Shown: piece by piece, positions 11,199-22,326 of the stretch
How positions within the stretch are numbered: position 1 is the stretch's first letter
Layout: the number at the start of each line of letters is the position of its first letter
Assembly (NCBI GenBank): GCA_949752735.1
Contig: OX457036.1
Coordinates: 3,126,539 to 3,190,538, forward strand
Source of the DNA: Lumbricus terrestris
Lineage: Eukaryota > Annelida > Clitellata > Crassiclitellata > Lumbricidae
Direction: 5' to 3'
DNA length: 64,000 nt
Notes under the pieces: generated by a model
The model's input: only the letters and a program-made list of their open reading frames with translations
The model's database searches: none
Told to the model about the DNA's origin: nothing
Program-made: the position numbers and the translations under genes

Positions 11199-12164
11199 TT
11201 ATGTGTATGTGTACAGAGCGAGACATACTGTGAAACGGTTTTGCTTGTAGCTTTCAAATAATATTATAACAGATGCCTATGGCAAATCGTCGTGTCAATC
11301 TATTACACAACTCCGCTCCATGCAAAGCTGTCAGATGGAAAAGATTGCTATTCGTCTGGTACCTATTGTAGTAGGAACAGTGAAAAGAAGAAGAAAGGTC
11401 TAAGGGCCAACTGGTGAGCCATGCAAATATCATCGAACTGTTGATAAGTGAACAGAAACGATCCTGGCAGTTGCAGGATGTCGCGAAATAGCAAAAATTT
11501 GCATTATTTTAATCTATTAATATCACCTACTGTAGAGGAAATAAGGGTGTGGTTAATTATTGAGAACACAACCGAAGCATATAATCGTCTGAAGCACTTA
11601 AGCTTTTCATATAATCTGCGACCAAATCACATGTAACCCCCGAAGCTGTTACCTGGTTGCGCCATTGTGCTGCAGTCATAAAGGACTGTTGGGTAATTTA
11701 TTACAGCATTCGTTGAATTCAGAGAATAACGAGAAGGGCCAAGGCTACACGGTCGCAATAGAAACGTATGTATGTATTTACATTTTACTATTTAATCGAT
11801 CGTTAATAGAACAGCTATGGAATAATTATAGATTGCTATATTGTAAAGTTCGAATTAAACAACTTTATAAAATTGATAACACGTGTTATATATAAGAACA
11901 GCGATTCCAGAAAAATTAAATGAATAGTATGACCCCTTTTTCGCTATTACATTCTTTGCGTTACATAAGTTTTGAAGAATTTTAATCCTTGGATAAAATA
12001 ATGAAATTAATCGAATGTTTTCATAATTAATTTTACGTTGATCGACTGATTGTTCTCGTTCCGTCATTGTCGCACGGGATTAATCTGCTGATTTAAAAAA
12101 AACAGCATTCAGTGGGTTGAAAGAATGATTCGCTCTATCATATGGAATAACTCAATCAAACGAA

Positions 12165-12285
12165 CTTAATCAACTGAGTGGCTTAATCAATAATTGGCTT
12201 AATCAAAAGATTGGTTTATTCAAAGACTTGCTTAATCAAATTATTAAGCAAATTAGTGGCATGATAAATGACTGGATGTATTTAA
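12165..12285 (+). repeat. Imperfect CTTAATCAA tandem repeat
   Basis: About six imperfect units of roughly 18-20 bp built on GGCTTAATCAATAATT. The same array is at 28528-28660 and 38335-38467 with small differences, so it is an old part of block Z. Confidence 0.75.
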
Positions 12286-12337
12286 ATGTGTGGCCTAATC
12301 CTCTTACTTACGGCATAATCCAACATTTGGCGTTCTC

Positions 12338-12692
12338 CGCAACAATGTTGATTCGTAGAAATTTCCTTAGATTGAAATTAATAATCTATCATTTAAATTC
12401 GCTTGATCCGCTAACTGTAGGCGCAATTCACGTGTTTTTTGTTTGTTTAGCGTAGGATTTGCCGTTCTTTTTAAGACAAGAGGCAAACACCTTTTTCTTC
12501 GATTAATTCAACAATGAAATTCGAACTCTCTTTACGTGTTAACATTTGGCACTTTGCCCTTGAAATTAATATCAATGGTGTGTACCCGAAATCACGTTGA
12601 ACGACAAGTTGTTCCAGAAACTGTCGTCAACTTTACAGACGAAATATTTTGAAATTCTGTTTACTTGTAATGTAGAGTAAATGATGGAGCGT
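12338..12692. other. Unassigned sequence downstream of Z0
   Basis: The homology to the young units stops at 12337. No gene or repeat end recognised until the TTAA at 12693. Confidence 0.5.
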
Positions 12693-12972
12693 TTAACCCT
12701 CAAATGACCAACTGGGGTCCTGGGGGACCCCAGCACCGTTTCGACTCGTGTAACTTTTTTGCTTGTCAAAATTTTTTAACGACGTTTTATGAATTTGTCA
12801 CGTGGACATCGCTCATTATTTACGTATAATCAAATCCGGTTTAACTTTTACGGTTATTTTTTAAATACGAAATATCTAGTGGGTCCCGCGCCTTATGATG
12901 ATTTTTTGTTATGGAACCGAACGCTACTTCATGAAAAGATATGACAGCGAGAAATGATCTAGTAGGATTTAG

Positions 12973-13226
12973 GGTATGTATGTATGTATGTATGTATGTA
13001 TGTATGTATGTATGTATGTATGTATGTATGTATGTATGTATGTATGTATGTATGTATGTATGTATGTATGTATGTATGTATGTATGTATGTATGTATGTA
13101 TGTATGTATGTATGTATGTATGTATGTATGTATGTATGTATGTATGTATGTATGTATGTATGTATGTATGTATGTATGTATGTATGTATGTATGTATGTA
13201 TGTATGTATGTATGTATGTATGTATT
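12973..13226 (+). repeat. TGTA tetranucleotide microsatellite
   Basis: About 63 nearly perfect TGTA units, decaying on the right into TGCATG/TACA variants up to about 13345. Long open frames over it (MYVC and IHTY repeats) are translation artefacts. Confidence 0.97.
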
Positions 13227-13344
13227 GTATGCATCTATAAATACATACATGCATGCATACTTGTGTGTATGAGAGTCTGTGCATGTATGTACGTTTGTAT
13301 GCATGCATGTATTTATGTACATACCTACATATATGCACTAGACC

Positions 13345-13447
13345 TACATGCATAAAGGCGGGGGTAATGGCGGGGGATAATGTCCTACGGAGGTAATGGG
13401 GGGGTAATGACAGGGTCATGGGCCGGGGGAGGGTGATGTCCTATACC
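13345..13447. repeat. End fragment of the GGTAATGNC TIR-element family
   Basis: Runs of GGCGGGGGTAATGG, GGATAATGTCCTACGG and GGGCCGGGGGAGGGTGATG resemble the right end of the element at 22327-22948. No matching left end was found, so it is a fragment lying inside element A. Confidence 0.55.
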
Positions 13448-13756
13448 CATTTTAGATTCATGCCAAAAACATAGTCGTACTTCCCCGCTGTATGGCTTAT
13501 CCCGCATGTTAGCTGCTTTGTAAGGTGTCCTTGCTGTGTTACTGCGCTATATAAATTGTCCTGATTATTGTTGTTATTATTATTACTACTACTAACTCAC
13601 AGAAACTACTGACATTGCTTTTTTACGCAATTTACATATGCTACCCTTAACAATATTGACGCATGAAGCAATGAACGCATGATTAATTGTTGGGGTCCCA
13701 GGGGACCCCAGTTGGTCATATTAAGGAGTAAAATATGTTGGTCGCATGAGGGTTAA

Positions 13757-14999
13757 CACTCGAGTGCCCAAGGTATTTTTAGGTACACGAAGGCCCAAGG
13801 GCGGGGGGTCCGCGCGGACCCCAGCGTTTTTTGTGAATATCTAGAGAAGGGATTGGAATATCGTTACAGAATTTAGTTTTATGTGATCCCAAAAGAATTT
13901 GCAATCGATTGATGTATCTTATAACACAATAGCACCACCTGGTGTAAAATAGGAGTGAAAGATATCTTGATACACATTTTATGCTTGCTAGCGTCATTTA
14001 CCGAAGGAAGCCTATAGTTTTCATGTTTGTATATTGAGAAGGGATTGGAATATCGCTACAGAATTTAGTTCTATGTAATCCCAAATGAATATGCAATCGA
14101 TTGATGTATCTTATATCACAATAGCACCATCCGGTGTAAAATAACAGTGTACAATTCTCATGATACACATTATAATGCTTGCTCGCGTCATTTACCGAAG
14201 GAAGCTATCATACGTCCGGCGCGTCCGCATGCCAGTCAGCTGCTCTCACTTCCAGCTATCGACGGACCAGTTGCATTATGGTAGACTAAATCGTAATCGC
14301 AATTGCAAATTTGTATAGCGCCGCTTCAAGAGAAACTTCTCAGAGGTGTTCCTGACCTGATAACACCATGCCACGATTGAAATGGATAATTTTCAAACAA
14401 TTGCGGATGAAGGGGAAGTACGAACGAGTGTGTCACTGTGTGGTGTTAGACCTATACTTGTGGGTCGAGTAAGAAGGGTAGGCCACTGCCGTCTACAACA
14501 ACACCGGCTAAGAAGAAAAGCTGAGCCATTTATTCGCGTAACCTTGACAGAATGGTTGCCACCGTTTGTATGAACTGTCCTAAGCCTCCGTTTTGATGCA
14601 CGCCTGTTGTATGCAATTATTGCTGTGATAGGCCTACACAGACTTGCATACTTTCAAATTCTGTGCTGCAAACATAGGCCAAACATAGTGCTACAATGTC
14701 AGTAAATCTAAGTTCAACAAATTATATGAATCTTTATTTCATATAAAGTGCGTTGACCATTTATTTATTGGCCAGTAACCATACGCATGTATGACAAATA
14801 GCCGCATATCGTGCGGTACCCTTAGTATATGCTGTGGTTGTGGGGTATGGGGCTGGACAATACTCACGCAAAATATACCATTCGATGCCCAAATGGTTGC
14901 TCTAGGAATACCTAAAAGCATTTTTGCAGATCCATAGCCGTTAAAAAGTTATCCGGGAAAAACGGGCCTGGGGTCCGACCCCCCTTGGGCATTCGAGGG
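13757..14999. mobile_element. TTAA-target transposon B, non-autonomous (1,243 bp)
   Basis: Between TTAA at 13753-13756 (shared with element A) and 15000-15003. The ends are CACTCGAGTGCCCAAGG and, complemented, CCCTCGAATGCCCAAGG (15 of 17 match). Subterminal palindromes are GGGGGGTCCGCGCGGACCCC (13803-13822) and GGGGTCCGACCCCCC (14970-14984). The interior has a tandem duplication of about 190 bp. Short open frames have no family features. Confidence 0.8.
13840..14208 (+). repeat. Two ~190-bp tandem units inside element B
   Basis: Two diverged units start GAGAAGGGATTGGAATATCG near 13846 and 14036 and end with GTCATTTACCGAAGGAAGC. They share GCAATCGATTGATGTATCTT and AATAGCACCA. The duplication lies entirely within the transposon. 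Confidence 0.85.
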
Positions 15000-15301
15000 T
15001 TAAAATAAATAACAAAATATGCATTTAGTTTGCTTTCCGCCAGCAGAAACGGAAATCACACTGTAAAACATAGTCGACGCAATGCAATAGGCAAACGTTT
15101 ATAGAGTTTCACGATATAATATAAGACGAATACCATATAATATTTAGGAAAGAAGCTGTTCACTGTATTTCAACGACAGACTTTGTCCTAACAAGGTTAT
15201 AAAATGCGGATTTGACGACGATTCACTCCAAGGAGATAATTCTTAGAAAGGGTTGTATAAGATTTTCAGCCGACTGAGGCGTTTGAAGGGACCCACACAT
15301 G

Positions 15302-15557
15302 AATACATACATACATACATACATACATACATACATACATACATACATACATACATACATACATACATACATACATACATACATACATACATACATACAT
15401 ACATACATACATACATACATACATACATACATACATACATACATACATACATACATACATGCATAGGTGCATGCATGCATACATACATACATACATACAT
15501 ACATACATACATACATACATACATACATACATACATACATACATACATACATACATC
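15302..15557 (+). repeat. ATAC tetranucleotide microsatellite
   Basis: About 60 ATAC units with one interruption, GCATAGGTGCATGCATGC, around 15461-15478. It abuts the GTGA minisatellite. Confidence 0.97.
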
Positions 15558-16097
15558 AAGTGAGTGAGTGAGTGAGTGAGTGAGTGAGTGAGTGAGTGAG
15601 TGAGTGAGTGAGTGAGTGAGTGAGTGAGTGAGTGAGTGATTGAGTGAGTGAGTGAGTGAGTTGGTTGGGTGGGTGGGTTGGGTGGGTTGGGTGGGTGGGT
15701 TGGGTGCGTGGGTGGGTGAGTGTGTGAGTGAGTGAGTGAGTGGGTTGGGTGGGTTGGGTGGGTGGGTGAGTGAGTGAGTGAACGAGTGAGTGAATGAGTG
15801 AGTGTGTGTGAGTGAGTGAGTGAGTGGGTTTTGTGGGTTGGGTGGGTGGGGGACGAGTGTGTGAGTGAGTGAGTGAGTGAATGAGTGAGTGATTGAGTGG
15901 GTTGGGTGGGTGGGTTGGGTGGGTGGGGACGAGTGTGTGAGTGAGTGAGTGAATGAGTGAGTGAATGAGTGAGTGAATGAGTGAGTGTGTGAGTGAGTGA
16001 ATGAGTGAGTGAGTGAGTGAGTGGGTTGGGTGGGTGAGTGTGTGAGTGAGTGAGTGAGTGAGTGAATGAGTGAGTGAGTGAGTGAGTGATTGAGTAA
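15558..16097 (+). repeat. GTGA/GGTTGGGTGG minisatellite
   Basis: GTGA units alternate with blocks of GGTTGGGTGGGTGG and GTGTGAGTGAGT, giving a higher-order pattern of about 60-90 bp. The G-strand is on the plus strand throughout. The minus-strand frame across it (HSLT and NPPT repeats) is not a gene. Confidence 0.9.
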
Positions 16098-16324
16098 GAG
16101 TTCAAGCAGTTCTAAATTTGAGCAAGCATGAGATCAAACGTCTGCAAAAGTTTTTTTTTTATCAAATGAATAATTATTGTGTTTTTTTATCAAATGAGAG
16201 TTCTTTACTTGTCTTCTATCCATGCGCTCGCACCCCTAAGGTATCCTCGAGTTCTGCCATTTTGAACATCTTGGAAACCTTAAAATAAAATGATCACTGA
16301 GCTTTAATTTTAGTAAAATTATTT

Positions 16325-16400
16325 TAGCCGAGCAAATTTCTGTCCATGGTAACGACCTCTGTTGTCATAGACCCTGGTCAAACCGTATCCATCCATTAAG
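16325..16400 (+). mobile_element. SINE-B copy
   Basis: Plus-strand copy from GCCGAGCAAATTTCTGTCCA through CTCTGTTGTCATAGACCCTG to the tail ATCCATCCATT. Flanking duplications are not clear. Confidence 0.75.
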
Positions 16401-18430
16401 TAGTTGAACTGTGTGTAAAAAATGCTTCCTACCTAGTTGACAGGAACTTGTTGGCATGGACCAATTTTATATAGACACCCATATTTACTCTTGAATATAG
16501 GACCTGGCCCAAATGGTGATCTAATTAGAAATAAAATTATGCATTAACATTGAACAACAGCGAATAGACTAATGAAATATTCTGGCATCAAAGGTGGTTC
16601 TGTCAATAATTTAGCATGTTACGGTTCTTCTCGTGCGATTAAAAACTGACGTTTCTGCGTAACTTTGAGTAATATTCTAAATTCTAAAGTCTAAGTTCAT
16701 CATGTGAGATAAAATAACATTGACTGCAATAATATTAATTTTTCATTTATTTTAATGTACATTGTGCAATTGTGAAAACTACGAGGAATTAGACAATTTG
16801 ACAAATTTCATTACCAGATTCATAGCGCAATTTTAATGCGATATAAAGGTGTTTAAGCGGATACGGTTCTTCATATGCTAGCTATTTTCAACGCGTAGAT
16901 CTTCTGCTGCTGCCGATCTCCTGAAACTGATTTTGATGAGTTGGTTAGTTGACATTTAACGACACCATGTAAAAAAATTATTGGTGTATACCTATTACGT
17001 TCTCCAGGCCTGAGAGAGGCGTTTTCAAGAGTAGGCTAAAATAAATGGAGAAGTTTAAATTAATTTTGATCTTACCGAGATGTCGACCATTTTTTTGTTC
17101 AACGTTTCATTAAAGTAGTTGTTCGTTTTAAAACAGTGTCTGATTGTTCCCATTAAGGTGCGCGATTAGAAAATATCGCGCAGCAGTCTCGAATTTCCGC
17201 GCACAACTAGGAAGTGCATAATATAAGCTAACGTCTAGTTTAACGTGAGGTAGACCATTGATCTATTAGCCAACTTACTTATCTGTGTGCCTACGAGAGG
17301 TCAATAGGCTAACTATGTTCGCGGACGAGCAGCCACATGGCAATGTGACAGGCGATTATCCCTGATGAATTCCTAACCAATGACGATACTCGAGAGATTT
17401 GTAATGACTGGACGCAATCTGGAGGCACGTACGTATGCTCCTCTACGTGAAATTTGATGAAGATCTAGTCACGGCTACCAAGAGAATAATGTGTAGAAGC
17501 GAGGTGAGGGCACAACTCGTTAAGTCACAACCAGCGACATCTGTAAATAGATTACTAAACACAAGAGATGCTCAAACTCCATAATTATTCATTGTCTGTC
17601 TGTCAGTCTTGGCGACTTCTGCTTTGACTCAAAACCAGAAGACGAGCTTGGCGCAATTTAGACGGGATGCTGATTTTTATCAGCTGCGCTACCGTCAAAA
17701 TTATCTTCCTCGTAGAGTGTGCCTATTGGTGATCGGCGCATAAACCAACGTGGTGCCGGTTCAAGGCGTCTGTTATAGGACCTCCGCAGCTGATAGACCT
17801 TCAACAATGTTTACAAAAATCCTAATAGGTGATTCCTAGTGAGAACTATCATGTATGGAAAGCGAAGAAGAAGACAACCCACACGTATGTGCTATTGAAT
17901 ATTCTACATGGACAGCAATGGTTAGCAACAGGAAACTGAAGGCGACACGAGTGTGGTCAATGGACGCTAAAATGTACCCAGCGGCAGAGAACTTGAAGAA
18001 AAGTCGACTTCAATGAGCCAGGTAGCAAATATATTGCTAATTATCTACAAATTGTTTTAAGCACCTGTTTAAAGCTTTTATATAATGCAATAAATTATAA
18101 TTTCGGATGTTTATTTCTGGGTCAGCATTAGGTCGCCATCCATCGCCCGTTAGTAATAAATCCACCTCATAATATTATCTACATTTCTTTCTGTATGTCT
18201 GTAATTATTTTGAGCAGTAACGATCCCTCAGGGTTGCATAAACAGGAGTGCTCCCAGTCCAACAATTTCAAAAAGGCAAGTGACATAATATAATTGAAAG
18301 TTTAATTGTTTAAATTAACTAGTTTCCTGCAGCACGTTTAATTGGACAAATTCCTATATTGTATCATTATATCCAGCTGTATGATGAAGACATTACACTG
18401 GCTTCCTACTCGGTAGCGCACTGAATTTAC
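16401..18430. other. Unassigned sequence
   Basis: No gene or mobile-element end recognised over about 2 kb. Two AAGGTGT-type sites occur: TATAAAGGTGTTTAAGC near 16845, and AAGCACCTGTTTAAAGC near 18058 on the other strand followed by TATATAATGCAATAAAT. Confidence 0.5.
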
Positions 18431-18432
18431 GA

Positions 18433-18555
18433 TTACGACGACGACGACGATGACGACGATGACGATGACGATGACGATGATGATGATGGTGATGATGATG
18501 AGGAGGAGGAGGAGGACGAGGAGGACGAGGAGGAGGAGGAGGAGGAGGAGGAGGA
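18433..18555 (+). repeat. GAC/GAT/GAG trinucleotide repeat
   Basis: A trinucleotide array drifting from GAC through GAT to GAG. Open frames over it are serine or leucine homopolymers and are not genes. Confidence 0.95.
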
Positions 18556-18599
18556 AATCATCGCAGTCCACAGAGGTATAATACATGAGTCAAGCCATG

Positions 18600-18905
18600 G
18601 TGCAAACGACTTCATTTTTCTTAGTCTTGGCATATGTGGTGCCTACGATCCATCCTGGTCATCTCATTGAGAGATCACATCAGAAACGAGGAGGTGCTGA
18701 AAATGGCGGGATCGAGGGACCTTGAGCATATCATAATGGAGAGAAGGGGAAGGTTGCTGGGCACATTCTTAGACTACCAAAGGAGAGAATTGCGGGACGG
18801 CGGTGAGCTGGGTGCCGGAGGGTGACAAACGAAAAAGAGGCAGGTCAAGAAACAACTGGAGACTCGCATTCAGGGGGATCTGGAGCGGATGGGTCTGGGA
18901 TGGGA
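18600..18905 (+). pseudogene. LINE C-terminal coding remnant
   Basis: Frames switch but segments read WVPEGDKRKRGRSRNNWRLA and FRGDLERMGLGWDVANH, preceded by a degraded HILRLPKERIA. This is the basic KRKRGR..W...DL..MG..W end of RTE-like LINE polymerases. It sits immediately upstream of the array boundary at 18906, so the array's left edge may have been set by this insertion. Confidence 0.75.
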
Positions 18906-19064
18906 TGTCGCTAATCATTGACTAATAATTATGACGACCGGATTATCTTGCCCCCATTCTGCATAGTATCGCTGCTGCAGCAGGTAATAATTGATCGCTT
19001 GACGTGGCCTTCCTATAATAATACAGTAGTTATAAATACCAATGATCTGAGTCTGAACAGTGAA

Positions 19065-19162
19065 TGGATGGATGGATCCGATTTGACCAGGGTCTATGAC
19101 AACAGAGGTCGTTACCCTGGGCAGAAATTTGCTCGGCATATTACAGCACAGAGAGCAAGGTA
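19065..19162 (-). mobile_element. SINE-B copy with 12-bp target duplication
   Basis: Flanked by perfect direct repeats CTGAACAGTGAA at 19053-19064 and 19163-19174. The element is 98 bp, like the copy at 4819, and starts with a GGAT run on the plus strand. It is absent from the homologous places in the other two copies of block X, so it is a comparatively recent insertion. Confidence 0.85.
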
Positions 19163-20127
19163 CTGAACAGTGAACAGTATGATACATATGTATATATTTA
19201 GCTAGTACTAATTTTAAAAGGTGTCTAAACCGATCATACATTATTGTCGCTACCCGTCCCTCTCGTGGAAGATGCGTGCTATGAGGAGACACAAATTCCT
19301 CCCGGTGTACAATGGATTCAAACGCCACAGAGAATTTTACATTGCTTACTTCTGGATATGACTTTGGCAGAGATAATGCATATGTTTACGCAATTTAACC
19401 ACCGCAGTTCATCTACCTTTGACCCAGTGTGTTCTGGAGTTTCTCAAAGACAACCGCTGCGTTTACTTTCGTCGACTCTCCGTTGCATGGTTTATTTCCA
19501 TTTCGTTCTTGACTCTTTTACGATAGTTCTTGGAAGAGATTAAACCTATCCATTTGATAAGCGGACTTCCAACTGTCCGTCTATCTGGAATCTTCAATCC
19601 AATCTCAATCTGATATCAAGTTCTCCACATCTATCATGATCCATATTAATATCTAAAATATATCCACACCTATAATTGTGATCCATATTAATATTTAAAA
19701 TATCTCCACACCGATTATGATCCATATTAATAATTAAAATACCTCTAATCCTTTTTATGTCCTCCATCATTGTTGCCTATGTCACAAATTCGTGTAGCAT
19801 CAAACTCCGCAACATTATTTTCCACAAGATCCCGCAATATTTCCTTTCATTGATGCATAGAACAGGTTCAGGGTCACAATAGTTGTCGCGGGAACCAATT
19901 TGAGAACCACAGCTTGAACCAAACTGATAATTTAAACTATTGCTCCTCTCTCCCTTGACCAAATCTAGATTATCATAATAATTATTATGATGTCGCTTGA
20001 CACTGAATTCCACATACCACCTGACGATCTGATTATATACCTTTCAATAGGTTTGAACTAATGTTATATATATGACATTTTCCCAACTCTGATAACTTAT
20101 AAGCAGATACGGGTATTGATGTATTAA

Positions 20128-20229
20128 CAACTCCGCCACTGGATGCACTCTGTCAGTGCCAGTCCCAAGCCTGGATAAAGAAGGAGGGCGTCGCTAATGG
20201 TCTATGTTACCACACAGTGACGTTAAACT
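20128..20229 (-). repeat. Module M, well-preserved copy
   Basis: On the minus strand it reads TTTAACGTCACTGTGTGGTA, ACATAGACCATTAGCGACGC, CCTCCTTCTTTATCCAGGCT, TGGGACTGGCACTGACAGAG and CCAGTGGCGGAGTT. It is the reference copy used here for the module. Confidence 0.7.
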
Positions 20230-21274
20230 GCAAATGCCGCCGATTTATAAGCATGGAATGACAAATACATTTAAGTCTGATGGAATATCGATTCGAATCA
20301 ACAAATAACAATTTGAATTCTTGTGTCTTCAAGTTGAAGACAGAGGAAGGCACAACCGCACCACGGTAACACAGCAATAATAATTATACATTCATATTGT
20401 TATAATTAATGTTACCACCTTAAAATATGCGATAGTTGTTCAGAATCCATAATCTTCCACATGCATAGCAGTGACATTAATTTCCTCTGCTCGAAATCTG
20501 GACTCACTAGCCACGAGTCCCTTCGTTATCATGAGGCACGAATGCCGTGGGTTTCTTGCCAATGAAACCCATGTATTCGACATACCGCCCCTCCCCGAAT
20601 GATGTTCTAAGCAACATGCAAAACGAAGATTTATAACGTATAAATGATATAACACAACTAAAAAGTCTTTGAGATTCTACACCAAGTGCTGTTCATTACA
20701 GTCATGAGCATAGGGATTAGGGACAGGGTACAGAGGAGAACTCCCCACGGAAAACAAATTACCTTTTTTCCATTGCTTTTCGTATAAGTTCTTCGAAGTA
20801 AATGTTAAATATCAGAGTCGAGAATCGATGTTTAGCAACATCATTATTTTGGTAGCTCATAGATACATTTTGCATGTCTGTTATCAGTGAAACATACATC
20901 TATTATAGTATTAACTCAATGCAGACTAATTAAAACACTGCAACGAAATTGTTTTTCTTGATTTGCTCGACATCGTCTCGGTGGACTGAGTGAGTTTTAG
21001 AAATTATTGTTTCCTCATTAATAATTGTATTTCAAGGGAATGCATTACTTAGTTTACAAAGGGTTAGTTTATATAGCACCGTTTAATAACGATTTAATGG
21101 TGTGCAATGTGAGAATTGTCTGAGGTTGAGGGTATATTTGTTAGACCCCATAGCAAAAGTCTGTTTTTCACAGCCCAGTTTCAAGTGGATCATAGTCCAA
21201 CTCCGAGTTATTTTTCCACAACTCCCATACTTGGTGTGTAATCAGACGGTGATGTTATTATAATAATTAAACAG

Positions 21275-21390
21275 CTGACATCATTTCATGACTGTCAATA
21301 GTTTCGGAGGGTTGTTCATGCTTTGAGCCATATTAGTGTTCTCTCCTCTCTCATCCACACTTGAAGCTGGCAGCAGTAGCGGAGATGCGA
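21275..21390 (+). repeat. Module M, divergent copy
   Basis: Pieces CTCTCCTCTCTCATCCACAC, TTGAAGCTGGCAGCAGTAGC and GGAG align to the module core. The same copy is at 31091-31206 and about 40905-41025, where the old array copy reads GGCAGCAGCAGTAGCGGAG. Confidence 0.5.
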
Positions 21391-21944
21391 AGACATGTGC
21401 ATGACATCGACTGTGCTTAGCAGCGATTGGTTTCAACAGGTGAAAGAAAGTTTATGACATCAATGGCCGTTGAAGTCAATCGAATGCAACTGTGAAAGTT
21501 TTAGACGTACTGTGAAATCCAACTGAATGGCGATCGGTTGAATCCAGAGTGTGACGATAATCTGAGATTGGTCTGGTGAACCTGAGCCATGTCCTGCGCA
21601 ACTGTTGCAGTACTACTGCCCAAGTCAAACCCAGGAGACGTCTTGAAATGTGAATATTGAAATTATACTTGCACATAAAAAATATATAACTGCAAAACAG
21701 ATGAGACGGTGTTGAAACGGATGGCATCAATCTCATTAAACTGGAATGGTCAGATGCTGATTACATTACATTTATAGATGAAGAAAGAATTGAAATTGCT
21801 GGAAGAGAAGAGGTGGGGTGGATGGGAAGACAAGGAAGAGGAAGACGAAAGCAAAGTTGGTACTCTCCATTCTTCCATATTTCACACTGCTCAAGAAATC
21901 AAACTTCGTTTCATTAATGTCTTAAGTTATTCTTCTGTTTTACC

Positions 21945-22030
21945 GTGACTGGGTTGGGAGGGCTTCTGCGTAGGTTTTGAATGGGCGCTGTAGAAGTTCA
22001 TGGAATTTCAATTAATGAATTATTATGTGT
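21945..22030 (+). mobile_element. L2-like LINE 3' tail fragment
   Basis: CTGGGTTGGGAGGGCTTCTG, CGTAGGTTTTGAATGGGCGC and TGTAGAAG match the LINE tails at 4790 and 51130. The older copy at 41561 reads GGGAGCGCTTCTGCGTAGG and is nearer to the family form. No coding part remains. Confidence 0.65.
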
Positions 22031-22326
22031 AGAATTTTTTAATAATGACATAGGTTAACGCTTGATTCGGTGAGTCGTTGCTTTGTCTGCTTACACACCG
22101 TTAAATATTTTGAAAACTGTGCTATATATACGACTTTCGTCGAATCGATATAATAACGTTATCTATGGCAGCGGTTCTAAACCTTTTCAGACTCACGGAC
22201 CCCTTTCTAATTTTGGGTCTCGGTCACGGACCCCCACAGAAATTTGGTGCCTCTGGTGCATTATCGTGACTGTAGGCCTATGACCATAATCCAATGGCCA
22301 TAATCTAATATAATATTAGACCTATG

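Larger units (their letters stand above)
8271..12337. repeat. Z0: oldest diverged copy of the array block Z
   Basis: Collinear with 25122-28700 and 34929-38507 from TTTCTTTGCTGCAT to CAACATTTGGCG(T/C)TCTCCG, with many substitutions and indels. Both arms share two orthologous SINE-A copies, so those SINEs predate the separation. Z0 alone has SINE-C (8524), a TTAA element (9514) and a LINE piece (10662). The young copies alone have a LINE end (25189), a hAT MITE (26618) and the tRNA-Glu/SINE insertion (27712). Each difference is therefore a filled/empty comparison inside this window. No gene is visible. Confidence 0.85.
12697..13752. mobile_element. TTAA-target transposon A, non-autonomous (1,056 bp)
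   Basis: Between TTAA at 12693-12696 and 13753-13756. The left end is CCCTCAAATGACCAACTGGG; the right end complemented is CCCTCATGCGACCAACATAT, with a second GACCAACTGGGG 24 bp further in. Palindromes GGGGTCCTGGGGGACCCC (12714-12731) and GGGGTCCCAGGGGACCCC (13692-13709) lie just inside the ends. The interior is mostly a TGTA microsatellite plus a fragment of the GGTAATG element family. There is no coding sequence. Its right-hand TTAA is also the left-hand TTAA of element B. Confidence 0.8.
18906..20329. repeat. X0: diverged left-flank copy of array block X
   Basis: Collinear with 28835-30145 and 38642-39952, from GATGTCG(C/A)TAATCATTG onward, with clear substitutions and indels. It carries a SINE-B not found in the other two copies. 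Open frames in this block are not conserved in frame between copies, which argues against a protein. At 20330 it passes into sequence almost identical to the second unit. Confidence 0.85.

Noticed and set aside
12165..12285. A CRISPR-like direct repeat array
   Set aside because: Units are imperfect with no unique spacers of constant length, and the window is clearly eukaryotic.
15266..16105. A 279-codon minus-strand frame (HSLT and NPPT repeats)
   Set aside because: It runs through a minisatellite and a microsatellite. It has no non-repeat domain, splice context or start region.
16255..16280. A possible further CCGCCATTTTG-type word (CTGCCATTTTGAAC)
   Set aside because: The key CCGCC part is not matched and there is no array.
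19244..19543. A frame similar to the one at 29152 and 38959, suggesting a conserved protein
   Set aside because: The similarity comes from DNA-level paralogy of block X. The starts, indels and ends differ between copies and are not multiples of three throughout.
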